A stretch of DNA of 64,000 bases from assembly GCF_001039355.2 (NCBI RefSeq), contig NW_019775646.1:124001-188000 (forward strand). Reading direction: 5' to 3'. Each line of letters starts with the position of its first letter. Within the stretch, counting starts at the first letter, position 1. This stretch comes from Lingula anatina (Eukaryota; Brachiopoda; Lingulata; Lingulida; Lingulidae). Positions 22,301-32,618 of the stretch are shown piece by piece. A program made the position numbers and the translations under genes. Under the pieces are notes generated by a model. The model ran no database searches. It was not told the origin of the DNA and was given only the letters and a program-made list of their open reading frames with translations.

Positions 22301-24595
22301 CTTCAGCACGGCATTTGTGTTTTGTTCCATTTCGTAGCTGGAGACAGTAATTATACCCACTCCCCAGTTCGACGTATTCTCCTTCTGCTGTCTTGAAATG
22401 GCGTCCGCCTTCCACTTTGACTCGATAGCCATCAATTTCGAAGAAGTTTTTGGATGCAGGTTTGTACTTTGAAGGAGCTTGGTCAAAAAGTATTAAATAC
22501 ATCAGAAAAATACATCACGTTGTTTGGATTATGAAAGACCAATAGATATTTGATCAAAGTGGTTTATAAAAAAGCTAGAAAATCTCCCCAACGTGTTTCC
22601 GTTACTCACAAGTACACGTACACTGTATTAACTCTTACCCAATCCTTGGGCGAGCTCCTGTATATTGTCTTTGATAGTTATCAATTCTTCCACCTGCTCT
22701 TGCTGACGGTTGGCCTAAATATACAAATAGATACATCCACAAAAATACTGTGAGTCGATCTAGTTCAAGTATCATAAGAACCTTTGTAACTATTTATTAA
22801 TAAAACAGCCAAGACGCAAACTGCCAGCAGATGAGGATATTCTGTTTTTACTTTTTGTTAGGTACAACTATATGCACTATACTAATGGATGCATAAATCA
22901 TAGCGCCCTCTATGTCAAAGAAAAAAAACAACAAAATATCAAGTTGTTACAAGTGACCAAGCTATGTATTACATATTAGAGTTACCGGTAGAAGCATTCT
23001 CACTTACAATTTGATCCATTGTCAACTTCATCTCCAGCAGGTTGCTAGCCTTCTGGTCCAGCTTCTGCAGCAGCTCACTCTGGTGGACACTTTCAGCAAA
23101 CATGGCTTCAGTCAGCTGCTTTACTATCTCTTCCTTCAGCTGGTCGAGGTTTTCAACGCGGGCGGTGGCTTTGAGAATCTTGGCAATGGCATTTTGGTCG
23201 GGGAGGAGGCACTGTATGATATACAATTCTGCCAACTCCAACACCTAGAATTGGGTTGTGTGGAATGATTAAATAGTGGATTTGATTGAAAAACAAAGAT
23301 GGATGACAACATTTGTGCCATGTTATAAATTATTTGGGGTGCAAACTATCATGGCCAAGGCACGAATAATTAAGTATGCTGCGCTCTGCACAACGATGTG
23401 GGTTTAAGGTCAAATCCAATACAATGACTTAGAAGGTTGAAGAGAGCACATATACTCGTTATTAAGTTAGAGGAAAAACATACATTTATTGTATTACTCT
23501 TAATAATATAGTAAATTGTGAGTGTAGAACAGGTGTTTATTGTGTTGTAAACTCTATTACCTCCACAAGCTGCTCCAACAGGAAAGACTGTTCTTCGTTT
23601 TTTGCCACCAGAGAACCACCGACAATCACCTCCACATTTCTGATCACTTTCAGTAAGTCCATAGCCTCGGCCCGCAGCGTGGCGTTGGCTTTGAAGATTC
23701 CGTATACGCTGCTGATAATCCCTAGGGCAGTCTTGATATAGGGGAGCTCGTCGCCCAATCCGATCGCACCCTCTAAAACATGTTCGGCCACGTTGGTGAG
23801 ACCAAATTCGTCTGCTCGCTTGAGTGCTTCGGAAAACTTATCGACTACAACCACCACCTTGCAAAAATACTTTCTTGATTAAAAGACAAATTGAAGATTT
23901 GGCATTCATGTTACTTACTAAAAGCGTCATTGAAAAGTTTATTTAATCTAATATATTAGGTTTACAAATCCGCCCTGATTTGACAAACATTCTGTTTTTA
24001 CATAACTCGAGGTTGGCGGGCAAGTTTGATTCTGAATTTTAATCTTAAGATCACTGATTGAAACAATTGGGTTATACAAACTAGACCTCTCTTACTTCAC
24101 TTTTTAAATGCTTACTTTTTCCTGGTTTGAAACTTCGTCGCTTGGTCTGTCAACAATATCTATGCCGGTGCCTCTGCTGAACAGTTTCATCAGCCCCGCC
24201 TGTCGCTTCAGTCGGCGGAACACCAGAACAAGGACAGTCGCGTCTTTGGCAGATTTCCACAAGGCGACGAAGTCCCTCGTTTTCTTTTTCACGAGGCAAC
24301 TTTTCATGCATTTGGTAGTCTGTCCAACCTTTTTGAAATAATCAGGGTCTCTATCTTGTTGGTTGTACTTCATGTGGAGCTGGTTTTCGACAACTTTCAG
24401 TTCCCCACCCAGTATAAGCGCCATTTCAGAGAGCTCTGGAGTCAAGTTTTCTGTAGCCACGGCGTTGTACATCTTGAAAATTTGTTTGACATGCTTGAAA
24501 GGTCTTTTGATATCCCAATTATCCTCGTTTGCAATAATATCTTCTGTTTCGGGCTCTGCCTTTAGATCCTGAATGTCTGGAATGGTTGATGCCAT
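16341..24595 (-). CDS. Unnamed 1,224-residue protein: MLKL/HeLo-like helical N-terminus, beta domain, tandem ubiquitin-like folds (copy 1)
   Basis: Fifteen exons read from splice signals and phases: 24,116-24,595; 23,561-23,857; 23,008-23,244; 22,639-22,714; 22,277-22,477; 21,840-22,018; 21,335-21,546; 20,229-21,116; 19,884-20,052; 19,656-19,745; 18,888-19,236; 17,633-17,699; 17,294-17,341; 16,791-17,012; 16,341-16,500. They sum to 3,675 bases with no stop. Residues 1-338 are helical; about 195-290 (LPYIKTALGIISSVYGIFK, then Leu-rich helices) resemble MLKL/HeLo four-helix bundles. A coiled coil spans about 300-364. A beta-rich domain (364-490) has GYNYCLQLRNG, IERPVTLARRFMFY and NGLLECTFTPE. 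Residues 491-1,060 hold several beta-grasp-like segments (for example around TVTDLREQVMVDF ... NRHLRDLGLS). The C-terminus is DDDDEDDD. An acceptor at 24,664 implies an upstream 5' UTR exon. By analogy a cell-death or immune adaptor; function unproven. Confidence 0.82.
18085..18150 (+). repeat. GC-rich ~21-bp tandem repeat ending in a 20-base perfect palindrome
   Basis: Two units of CTCGAGCGYCCGACTTACTAT, then TAACTCGGGCGCCCGAGTTA (18,129-18,148), a perfect palindrome. It lies 30 bases before the ATG of the integrase-type fragment. Copy 2 has four units. It may be a promoter-like or terminal part of that element. Confidence 0.8.
18180..18411 (+). pseudogene. Fragment of an integrase/DDE-type transposon-derived gene, copy 1
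   Basis: Plus strand, inside intron 11 of the minus-strand gene. It begins MADMSRDDLITLY, then continues in another frame as FNLGLKYKDIVFSL. After a further shift comes RTLKRILKKKGQVRRKNYTD and IIDIIAFLREQLIGSGSLRGY. This order is familiar to me from the N-terminus of animal 'integrase core domain' proteins, in which an rve-type catalytic core follows. The core is absent here, at least two frameshifts are present, and the frame ends at a GTAATT (a donor in copy 2). A 140-base stretch with RVQEFFVEAQKNRQ follows but is not assigned. It is missing from copy 3, so it arrived before copies 1 and 2 separated. Confidence 0.6.
19391..19633 (+). mobile_element. CCTCCGCCAAGGAGG dispersed repeat in intron 10, copy 1
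   Basis: A roughly 240-base insertion that starts TTACCTCCGCCAAGGAGGTT, has the TTTGTTTGTCTGTCTGTC tract, and ends near GGAGTGCTTTTCTAGTTAT. Copy 3 has the empty site (62,289-62,300) and copy 2 carries the same insertion (45,037-45,273). Repeats with this head occur in many marine invertebrates as short non-autonomous elements. Diverged relatives are at 25,297 and 51,180. Confidence 0.75.
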
Positions 24596-24689
24596 CGTTG
24601 GTGTCGCTGGTGTTAAGATGGAGTACAGGTTTTGTGAGACAGGGCTTACAACGTAAAGATCCTGAAAAATAAAAGGGTAAATCATGCTA

Positions 24690-24727
24690 CATGAAGAGAG
24701 AGAGAAAGAGAGGGAGAGAGAGAGAGT
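24690..24727. repeat. (AG)n microsatellite
   Basis: Imperfect AG repeat in the 5' intron of the large gene; expanded to a TG/AG compound array in copy 2 (50,547-50,608). Confidence 0.9.
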
Positions 24728-25296
24728 GTGTAAACAGTTCACACTGTTTTAGTTTTGCACAGAGAGTAAATAGGCGACAAAAAAAGTGCTGTTTTTTTTC
24801 ATTTTTTAAAAACGCGACGGACGTATCGTCTCACTCGTTCACCAAACCGTTGAAGTGAAGTTACTGTTACCACTTCAATCAATAAAACTAAATACCAGCT
24901 TTATTATTGCCGAATATGCTAAATAAATGAAGAAATATAAAATATGTTATATACACGTATAGTCGTCACCTAGTGTCCACCAAGCATCGTGAGATGCTAT
25001 TCTAAATTTTGTTCTAAGTCAACATTAAGATCTATCTGCAGCGTGTGTGAATACCGTTGAAAGAGATACATGTAATTAGGCGGCAAGCCAAGTAGGCGTT
25101 AAAGCCCGTCATTTCAATAGCTTAAGTTCACCAGCAGGCCAGAAATATCAGGTGTCAACCCGTGCAATGACCCGAGGTTGAATATAATCATACATGGAAG
25201 TCAAAATTAACACTTTGAAAATAAAATTCATATCTGCAGGAAGTTGCAAACACACCCTCAGTGACCATCCATTACTTGGGCATTACATAATAACCC

Positions 25297-25545
25297 TAAG
25301 ATACCTGGGTCCTAGGTTGTCCTTAACTCCGTTTGTCTTCATGTTTGTTTGTCTTATCGTCACCAGTCTAACTCAAAGATTTTTGGATTTTGATGAAATT
25401 TCCAGGATAAGTCAGAAATGGTCTAACTTAGGAGTGATAAGATTTTGGTGATGATCCATCATTTAATAAACGGTTAATCATTAGTTAATTATTTGTCTTG
25501 GTGGGGGTTAGTGCTCTCAGAATTTTTTTCGTTATAATTATTATG
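25297..25545 (+). mobile_element. Diverged member of the CCTCCGCC repeat family, copy 1
   Basis: It shares, in order, the TTTGTTTGTC tract, CTAACTCAAAG, TTTTGATGAAATTTCCAGG, GTCAGAAATGG, TTAGGAGTGATAAG and the closing TTGGTGGGGGTTAGTGCTCTC with the element at 19,391, but has lost the CCTCCGCCAAGGAGG head. Present also in copy 2. Confidence 0.6.
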
Positions 25546-25628
25546 AATCGGCCCCATTTCATCACAATATTCCTATATTACTCAAGAAAATGTAAACCTG
25601 TTTTCTTAGTTTCATATGTTTATTCATC

Positions 25629-26075
25629 TTAAAAAGTCAGCCAAGCTTTCGAAATATTCATTAGTCATGTTCACAAAATTGTTTACTGGGTGCCACCCAT
25701 GAGGACACTGGCGGGAAAACTGAAAGTCCGAGTTATTCTTTTCCTGTCATGAAATTCCAGAACGTTGTCCCAATCGCCCGGCAAGCTAAACTGAGTCTGT
25801 CTGTTAAGCCTGTATAGGACCATCTTACCACTTATCAACTAGAAAATAAGCAAGACCAGTGGTCACGCGGTGCAAGCATTCTGTGTTACCAATCGATATC
25901 GTGACTAGTAAGATAAAATGCACACAGTGCCAAATTATTTCATTGGCAGGATTGTCGATATTCATTTCCAAGAACTTGCACTACCATGTATGTGCGTTCC
26001 TTACTGGCGAGACAGGCCGGAATCCATAGCAGACGGCAGGATTTGCACTTTATGTACTGTAGCGGAGCAATGGAG
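25629..26075 (-). pseudogene. Unrecognised two- or three-exon gene fragment, copy 1 (frameshifted)
   Basis: Minus-strand pieces conserved with copy 2: YIKCKSCRLLWIPACLA between an acceptor (CTACAG, 26,064) and a donor (GTAAGG); then a piece with IIWHCVHFILLVTISIG; then LISGKMVLYRLNRQT ... PGDWDNVLEFHDRKRI after a TTTTCTAG acceptor. In copy 2 the last piece runs on to ADFLR and a stop. Here a one-base deletion at about 25,706 (GGGTGGC) ends it early. It lies upstream of, and in the same orientation as, the large gene. No family recognised. It could be a degenerate gene or alternative 5' exons; low certainty. Confidence 0.3.
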
Positions 26076-26524
26076 AAAATAGTTAAATGGTTTTTTTTAT
26101 TTTCGTCCGTTTTAATGTCAATTATTTTCAACTTCAATAGATATGTTGGAGCATGTGCAAAAAAAAAAAAAAAAAGGCAACACATGCACTACCAACTTAA
26201 TTGCCATCGTTCTTAATTCACATAACTTAATTGCTGCTGATTTAGGACAATATTAATTGGCCCCAAATGATATCTACGTGTTTTCGGGGACTGACGTGGG
26301 TTACTAACATTGTGTTTGCTACAGGCTCGTTCTACGACAGTTGTTCAGCTCTGAAAAAATCCAGAGCTGAGGGTTTTTTCTTCTCTCTACCAGAGGCTAA
26401 CAGAGTGATGACGTCAAATCTATGGACAAATTTTCGCTGGGCTGTACAGAAAAGTGCATATAAGTAGCTTTAGATGTATCTGTAAATATTTAGTGAAAAA
26501 TCAATCCGTGGTCCTGGTACAGGG

Positions 26525-26691
26525 CAGGGGCGGATCCCGAGATATTTTCTGACAGTCTTCAAAATGATCTTTGTTGATCCATCCACCATTTGACCGTCTT
26601 CTGCCAGAGAAAATTAGATGCCCGTCAATGTAAACTTAAAAAAATATGACCGTCTTCCAGAAGACCCAGAGGGGGCTTCCGTCCGCCCCTG
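26525..26691. mobile_element. hAT-like MITE (CAGGGGCGGA ends), copy 1
   Basis: A 167-base element whose left end is CAGGGGCGGATCC and whose right end is the inverse GTCCGCCCCTG. Subterminal GACxGTCTTC blocks are repeated in inverted and direct form. CAGGGGCGG-type ends are usual for hAT MITEs. A clean 8-base target duplication is not visible. It is shared with copy 2 at the same place, so the insertion predates that duplication. Confidence 0.65.
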
Positions 26692-27988
26692 GAGGGCACA
26701 TGTATTTATTTCCGGATGATTGTATTTTTCCGCGTTTAGAACGGTATAGCGGGAAAATTTTGTATGGATGACACGGGTCGGTGAAAATGGGGACAAATGC
26801 TGAATATCTGTGCAATCATTTGATTGGATAAGCACTGGTTATGCTTAGTAGCTTTGAGGGGATGGGTCACTTTCTCGCTGGCGACCAAACTAAACTAGAC
26901 TTGAATATTTTGAGTATAACATTTGTTAAAAACAATGGGCACACAGGTTTTCTAGAGTGAATTTTTACTGTCTAAAATGTTTTTGTTCTGAGCTTTTTCT
27001 CCTGGGATGCCTTGAGTTAAAAGAAAGGTTGTTATAAAGGGGGAACGTTACGAAGAGAAAAATTATTAGTATATATTATAGTGAAAATGGAAGAATCATT
27101 AAATATTGATAATTTTACGGAACAATAATTCATATTGGTAGATTTGTAAGGTATGTTTATGTCACCCAAATAATCAGATTTACAACTGTTCTTTATTCTT
27201 TTGATAATAAATAATTAGGTTTCAGCGTTTTGGTCGGGCCCCGCAAATGTTATATGTGCGCTATTTGGTATGTTTTGATTAAGGCTTCATTCACATGGAA
27301 AGTCTATTTCCAAAAATCTATTTTCTATTCGCGGTATATCTTGTGATCACGGTCTGTGCCCTGAATATCCCGCGGCGTAATTACTGGCAGCGCGAGCCAG
27401 TTACTTCCAAAGCTGTAATTAATTCTAAGATCTGATCATTAGATACCGCGAATAGAAAATAGATTTTTAGAAAATAGACTTTCCATGTGAACGAAGCCTT
27501 AGTGGAGTTAACACAAACGGTTTTTACTGCACTGTCCTGACCTATGTATGTGTGATTATATATATTCCACTTTGAAAGGCTGCTTCAAATGTGAGTGCTA
27601 TGGGTGTGCGTTTAGGGGTGGGGAGGGGGCATCTTTTGCATATTTCATGTTATGTGCAAGGCAGGTACGTACGGTTTATTGGACACCTCCCCCATTTAAG
27701 CGGTCGGTACAATGGACTGGTTACCGGTTATCTTGGCAGACGCGCACGTAAATAAAAGTATCAGTTCATTATTGTGCATTAAATAAAAGTCACCTAAAAG
27801 TACAAAGGCTTATATCCGGGTAGGTCGAATGTCTTTATTGTTTTTGATGAGCTGCGCCGTGCACTATAGCAGTAAAGAGCTTGGATGAATTCATTTTGCT
27901 TGTCCACACTGAGAGGGACCTGTTCCCTCAGAGGGTATTTTAGCTGTCATTAGACCACCACGTTACCTTTGTTTTCGATCTTACTTAA
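26692..27988. other. Non-coding flank of the duplication unit, copy 1
   Basis: No supported gene. Largely alignable with copy 2 (52,640-53,745), except for the private Harbinger-type MITE at 27,283-27,498. Confidence 0.5.
27283..27498. mobile_element. Tourist/PIF-Harbinger-type palindromic MITE, copy-1-private
   Basis: A 216-base element with ends GGCTTCATTCACATGGAAAG and, inverted, GGCTTCGTTCACATGGAAAG. It is flanked by TTAA on the left and TTA on the right. Copy 2 gives the empty site (GATTAAGTGG at 53,243). The inner arms match the element at 32,360-32,618, but one arm is truncated here. Confidence 0.82.
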
Positions 27989-28325
27989 AGGCATAATAAC
28001 TCTTTGTATGAGACCTATATTTCACAATAAAAACCTTGTGAATAACTAATAGAAATATGATATATTCTGTTTTACCACAAAAACAGCAGTTATAGCTTTT
28101 ATTCTGATATTTGAACTTGTCTTTAGACCGCGCGACCTCCATTGATGTCTATACGTTGTTAAAATCTCTTAAGAGATTTTAACAAAAAACCAAACTTTTT
28201 AGAAAAAAACCAGGGACTAACTTTGAATGTAAAAATGGATTCATTAACCATTGGTAAGTATGGGAAAATTGTTGTTTACTCCAGGAAAATTCATTTTTTG
28301 GCCGAAACGAAGAGTTATTATTGCT
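27989..28325. mobile_element. TTAA-target MITE, copy-1-private
   Basis: A 337-base element flanked by TTAA on both sides (27,985-27,988 and 28,326-28,329). Its ends are AGGCATAATAACTCTT and the inverse of AGCAATAATAACTCTTCG. Copy 2 shows the intact target ACTTAAGT at 53,742. The same family sits in the Grl exon of copy 3 (56,729-57,080). TTAA duplication suggests piggyBac-type mobilisation, although the ends start AGGG, not CCC. No transposase inside. Confidence 0.8.
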
Positions 28326-28851
28326 TTAAGTATCTAGCATGTAAGGTCGAAAACGGAGGCAATCCAAGAGCAACAGTGGTAAACTACCAACCACCGACTA
28401 GTGATATGGATCGAGCATTTGTGACAAATACTAGTCTAGTACCACTGAAGCGGCAAATTGAAGATGTATATTTGCAAACCCTTACGAAAATTTCCTATAG
28501 GAAATCTTATAGGAATCTATAGGATCCTATAGGAAATTGTTGTAAGTTAAAATCTTGAGAAAAATACATATCTTTTAAACTAATATCATTCTAAACAATA
28601 AATATTTGATATAGGTCAATTTTATCAGTTGAATTGTCAATTATATATCACTATTAAAGCAAAAATGCTTTTTATTGTTTATAATGCACAATCTTATAGT
28701 CTTCTATAGGATTCTATAGAAATTCTTTAATTTCTATTTTAAAGAAATCTTGAAAAATTGATCATTTGTAAAGAAATCTTTTATGGAGAAATATTTTATC
28801 ATTAGGAATGTTTTTGTACCAAATCATTGAAGGTGAAATTATTTTTTTAAA

Positions 28852-29380
28852 TTTATGTTCAGACCATTACGAAAATTCCTATAGGATCCTATAGGAAATC
28901 TTATAGGAATTTCCATAAGAACCTATAGGAAATCCTATGCTAATTCATATAGGAAATTTTTATAAGGCCGGGTTAAATGAAAAATAATGAATCTGGTCTA
29001 AATATCAGTATATAATTTTAATTTTTAATTTATGTTCAGACCATTACGAAAATTCCTATAGGATCCTATAGGAAATCTTATAGGAATTTCTATAGGAACC
29101 TATAGGAAATCCTATGCTTATTCATATAGGGAATTTTTATAAGGCCGGGTTGAATGAAAAATAATGAATCTGGTCTAAACATCAGTATATAATTTTAATT
29201 TTTAATTTATGTTCAGACCATTACAAAAATTCCTATAGGATCCTATTGGAAATCTTATAGGAATTTCTATAGGAACCTATAGGAAATCCTATGCTAATTC
29301 ATATAGTGATTTTTTATAAAGCCGGGTTGAATGAAAAATAATGAAACTGGTCTTAATATCAATATATAATGTATTTTTAC
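28852..29380 (+). repeat. ~177-bp tandem repeat, three units, within the 3.3-kb element
   Basis: Units start at about 28,852, 29,030 and 29,207 with TTTATGTTCAGACCATTACR. Each contains ATTCCTATAGGATCCTAT and a GGCCGGGTTRAATGAAAAAT segment. The third is slightly more diverged. Confidence 0.9.
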
Positions 29381-31065
29381 TTTTTGTGTGATCATATTCA
29401 CTTACTTCATATTTCTTCTATTATATTGAAAGTCAACCTTATCTAATCAGATTTTACTTGACCTTGGCTGTTTTAAAAGTGAAAGTGCAATCCTGCCTAA
29501 TATATAAAATATAATGTAAAAGTAAGTGAACATTATGAGTATAGTACTGTCCCTCATAAAGGATGGGAATCGAGGACAAATTAATATGTTTATGAAGATA
29601 CATTTTAGTATAAACCATGCTCAATCACTTGTAAGGTTTAACAGTCAACTGATGTTAGCTAGAGAAAGCCCTACTCCACCAGCCATACCACAGATTCAAC
29701 GACTGTGAATTTCTTTTGTTAGCCTGGCACCTATTATTAGGTCACTACTCCTGTAGCTATTGTTACACTAGTAACAGTAACCACCTATTCGGTGTTATCA
29801 GATTTGTGGTATCCTGTCTAAGTCTTTGTTTATATGAGACATGCAGCAAATGAGTATACAGCTATCAAGACAGTTTAAATTCAGGAGCATAGTGAAAGGG
29901 TACAGAGTGTAGAAAAATCGGATTGAGGAAGGTATGTATTACAGTAATGCATTGGATCATTTGGGCATTTAATCATATTGAAAATGATATAATTAATTGA
30001 TCTAATTTGTAGTGTACCTTACATCATACCTATATTACATTAAACAAGTTATAATTTATAATGTATAGCTTCCCTTTTAGCCAACAAAGAAACAAGGATA
30101 CATAATGCAATCACTGTTTAGTCTCTTTATTTCTTATAAAACTGTGATCAATTTCTCATCAAAATATTTATTTTAATACAGTTGAATCTAAAAAAAACAA
30201 TTTACATTTCATTTAACTTTTGGTTTGTGATTTATTAAAAATTATCTATTTAATGTTATCCACAACTGCCTCCAAGGGACCATCATGATATATAACTGAG
30301 AAAGACCTATGCTAATAAATAACATACAATTTACATGCTAGAGGGGCTGTCAGGGCAAATTTCATTACCCCACATGTTCTTCAGGATCGTTTATTTGCCA
30401 AGTTTTCTTTCCCTTTAATTTCTTTTCAACCCTTAATGTAAGGTAAACACCATAGTTTGTTAAAAATATTTTTTGCTAATCTATACATAATGGAAATAAA
30501 AATGTGCATTGTGAAAATCTGACCATTTTGCTTACACAAAAGCTATAAATTTTAACTTGGGGGTTGCTTTTTTGTGGTTTGGACTGATGATTTAGGTCAA
30601 GCAAAGACTGTTGAGAATAGGGAATTACTGTTTACCTTCGGAAATTAGTTTTCTATGAGTTTTTGGGACTTTTTTTGGCCCTGGCAGCTCTGTAATGGCC
30701 CAATTGCATATTTAACCAGAGTAGAGTTTTCTCCACTGCGGATCTCTGCATTTTAAAATTCGTTTCTGATTGTTCCTGTGGGCTTGGTCCTATGAAATAT
30801 GTTTATGTTCTTTATATTTTTTTTTACAAATTATCCAGCTTTAATACCTTGTCTTTGAAAAAAAATTCAGTTAACTAATAAAGGCTATGAAGTGCTCAAA
30901 ATAGAATTGGTGCAATGGTTATTATTGATCTCATTAGAAAATTTTTCCTTCATCATTTTGCATTTTTGTAGACATGTACAATTAATTGAAATTCACAATG
31001 TCTTTCTTTCAGAATACGTCTGCAAATGGTTCAACACAACTCAGACGGGGGTTAAGAAGGCTATC

Positions 31066-31131
31066 ACAGTAAAGTTGAACAATGTGCAAAAGACTTATCA
31101 CAGTAAAGTTGAACAATGTGCAAAAGACTTT
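31066..31131 (+). repeat. 33-bp direct duplication within the 3.3-kb element
   Basis: The block TATCACAGTAAAGTTGAACA plus ATGTGCAAAAGAC occurs twice back to back with one substitution. Confidence 0.85.
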
Positions 31132-31537
31132 TGTCTGAAATTCTTCAATTATTAAGTGACTAAAGCAGTATGCTGACAATGGACACAGTCTGGCCAAGGG
31201 AGGTTTTAGCCACTCATTCTGGCAGGAGTTCGAACGCACACAAGAAAAAGACAGTGACGCAACAGCTTGACAAGACATATTGGATACTTGTGATAACTTA
31301 TAGAACTTATAATTAAAAAGCAGTAGCAACACCATTACATTTGCAAAAATATATGAAACAATTCTCTAGTAAGCTGGTTGCATACCATACTGTGGATATG
31401 TACATACATTTATACCTATTGAATAAAGAATGTAAACATAATATTCTCTTTTGTTTTGAGGGGCCAGTGCCTATTACCAATTTTGCCAAAGATCCAACAA
31501 TATATAAAAAGCTGTAAAAATATTCAAAGCAGTTAAT

Positions 31538-31805
31538 ATGAATTTCTATAGGTTCCTATAAGATTGACTATAGTATCCTATAGGATTTCCTATAAGATTT
31601 CCTATAGGATTTCGTATAGGATCCTATAGGATTTCCTATAAGATTTCCTATAGGATTTCCTATAGGATCCTATAAGATTTCCTATAGGATCCTATAGGAA
31701 ATCTTATAGGATCCTATAGGAATTCCTATAGGATCCTATAGGAAATCCTATAAGAAATCTTATAGGATCCTATAGGAAATCTTATAGGAAATCCTATAGG
31801 AAATT
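31538..31805. repeat. Palindromic CCTATAGG decamer array, right end of the 3.3-kb element
   Basis: About 265 bases of near-continuous variants of TCCTATAGGA and TTCCTATAAGAT, each self-complementary, in both orientations. Similar blocks form the left end (28,491-28,545). Confidence 0.9.
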
Positions 31806-32306
31806 TTCGAAAGGGAATATCTTCACTACATACTGCCCTCGACCTACACTTAAATATATAGCCCATTGTACATAGTATATGAATGCATATAAGCGCACAC
31901 ATTGAACTGGTATAGTTTCAATACTGGACAATTTCTCTACTTGAAAATAGGCAACGCTGACAGAAATGAAGCTGAGTGTTTGAAAGGAAGATACATAAAT
32001 ACTTTACCTCACTTCCTCAGCTTTATTTTGAATCTTCAGAAATGTCCCATCCGACTAATTTGAGTCCGATTATCCTGAAAAATTTACAGCCTTATGTCAG
32101 TAGTCGGTGAATGGCGAGCTTGTTTAAATGCACCAGAGAATCGTAATGGTACTTTAGTATTGGTACACAGCTAATATCATTTCTCACACGGAAGAGTCTA
32201 ACTTCGCGGACCAGTCTCCCCTTGTTATGTCCCTCTGTGTGCGGATTGTACAATGTATAAGGACGTGTTAACATCCAAGTGAAAATTGACGTCCTAAAAG
32301 CAAGGG

Positions 32307-32312
<6 letters not shown>

Positions 32313-32348
<36 letters not shown>
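32313..32348. repeat. (TA)n microsatellite
   Basis: TA array reduced to a few units in copy 2 (about 54,392-54,400). Confidence 0.9.
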
Positions 32349-32350
<2 letters not shown>

Positions 32351-32359
32351 AGTGACTTA

Positions 32360-32618
32360 GGCTTCGTTCACATGGAAAGTCTATTTTCTAAAAATCTATT
32401 TTCTATTCGCGGTATCTTATGATCACGGTCTGTGCCCTGAATATCCCGCGGCGTAATTACTGGCAGCGCGAGCCAGTTACTATAAGTTACTGTAAGTAAC
32501 TGGCTCGCGCTGCCAGTAATTACGCCGCGGGATATTCAGGGCACAGACCGTGATCACAAGATATACCGCGAATAGAAAATAGATTTTTAGAAAATAGACT
32601 TTCCATGTGAACGAAGCC
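32360..32618. mobile_element. Tourist/PIF-Harbinger-type MITE, near-perfect palindrome
   Basis: A 259-base element starting GGCTTCGTTCACATGGAAAG and ending in its inverse, flanked by perfect TTA duplications (32,357-32,359 and 32,619-32,621). The empty site in copy 2 is GACTTAATCACC (54,407-54,418). The arms are complementary for about 125 bases around a short AT spacer near 32,490, so the whole element can fold into one hairpin. The GGC...GTT ends and TTA target match Tourist/PIF-Harbinger MITEs. Confidence 0.9.

Larger units (their letters stand above)
24596..25628. other. 5' flank of the Ubl/HeLo-like gene, copy 1
   Basis: Residual 5' UTR (24,596-24,663) behind a TTTTATTTTTCAG acceptor, an AG-rich microsatellite at about 24,690-24,727, then non-coding sequence matching copy 2. 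The first exon and promoter are expected in this stretch or further upstream; none could be placed with confidence. Confidence 0.45.
28479..31815. mobile_element. 3.3-kb element bounded by CCCTTWCGAAAATTTCCTATAGG inverted repeats, copy-1-private
   Basis: Copy 2 is uninterrupted here (53,890-53,900), which defines a 3,337-base insertion. The terminal inverted repeats are at least 23 bases long with one mismatch (CCCTTACG / CCCTTTCG) and run into arrays of palindromic CCTATAGG blocks at both ends. The left part has three ~177-base tandem units; the right part has about 265 bases of decamer array. Between them are AT-rich sequence and small frames (for example 29,526-29,708 and 30,892-31,155) without a recognisable transposase. 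The target duplication is at most AA, so the superfamily is unresolved. Probably a non-autonomous DNA transposon. Confidence 0.7.

Noticed and set aside
28223-28522. 99-codon open frame on the plus strand
   Set aside because: It runs through the end of the TTAA MITE, unique DNA and the start of the 3.3-kb element; copy 2 lacks both insertions, so it is a chance fusion.
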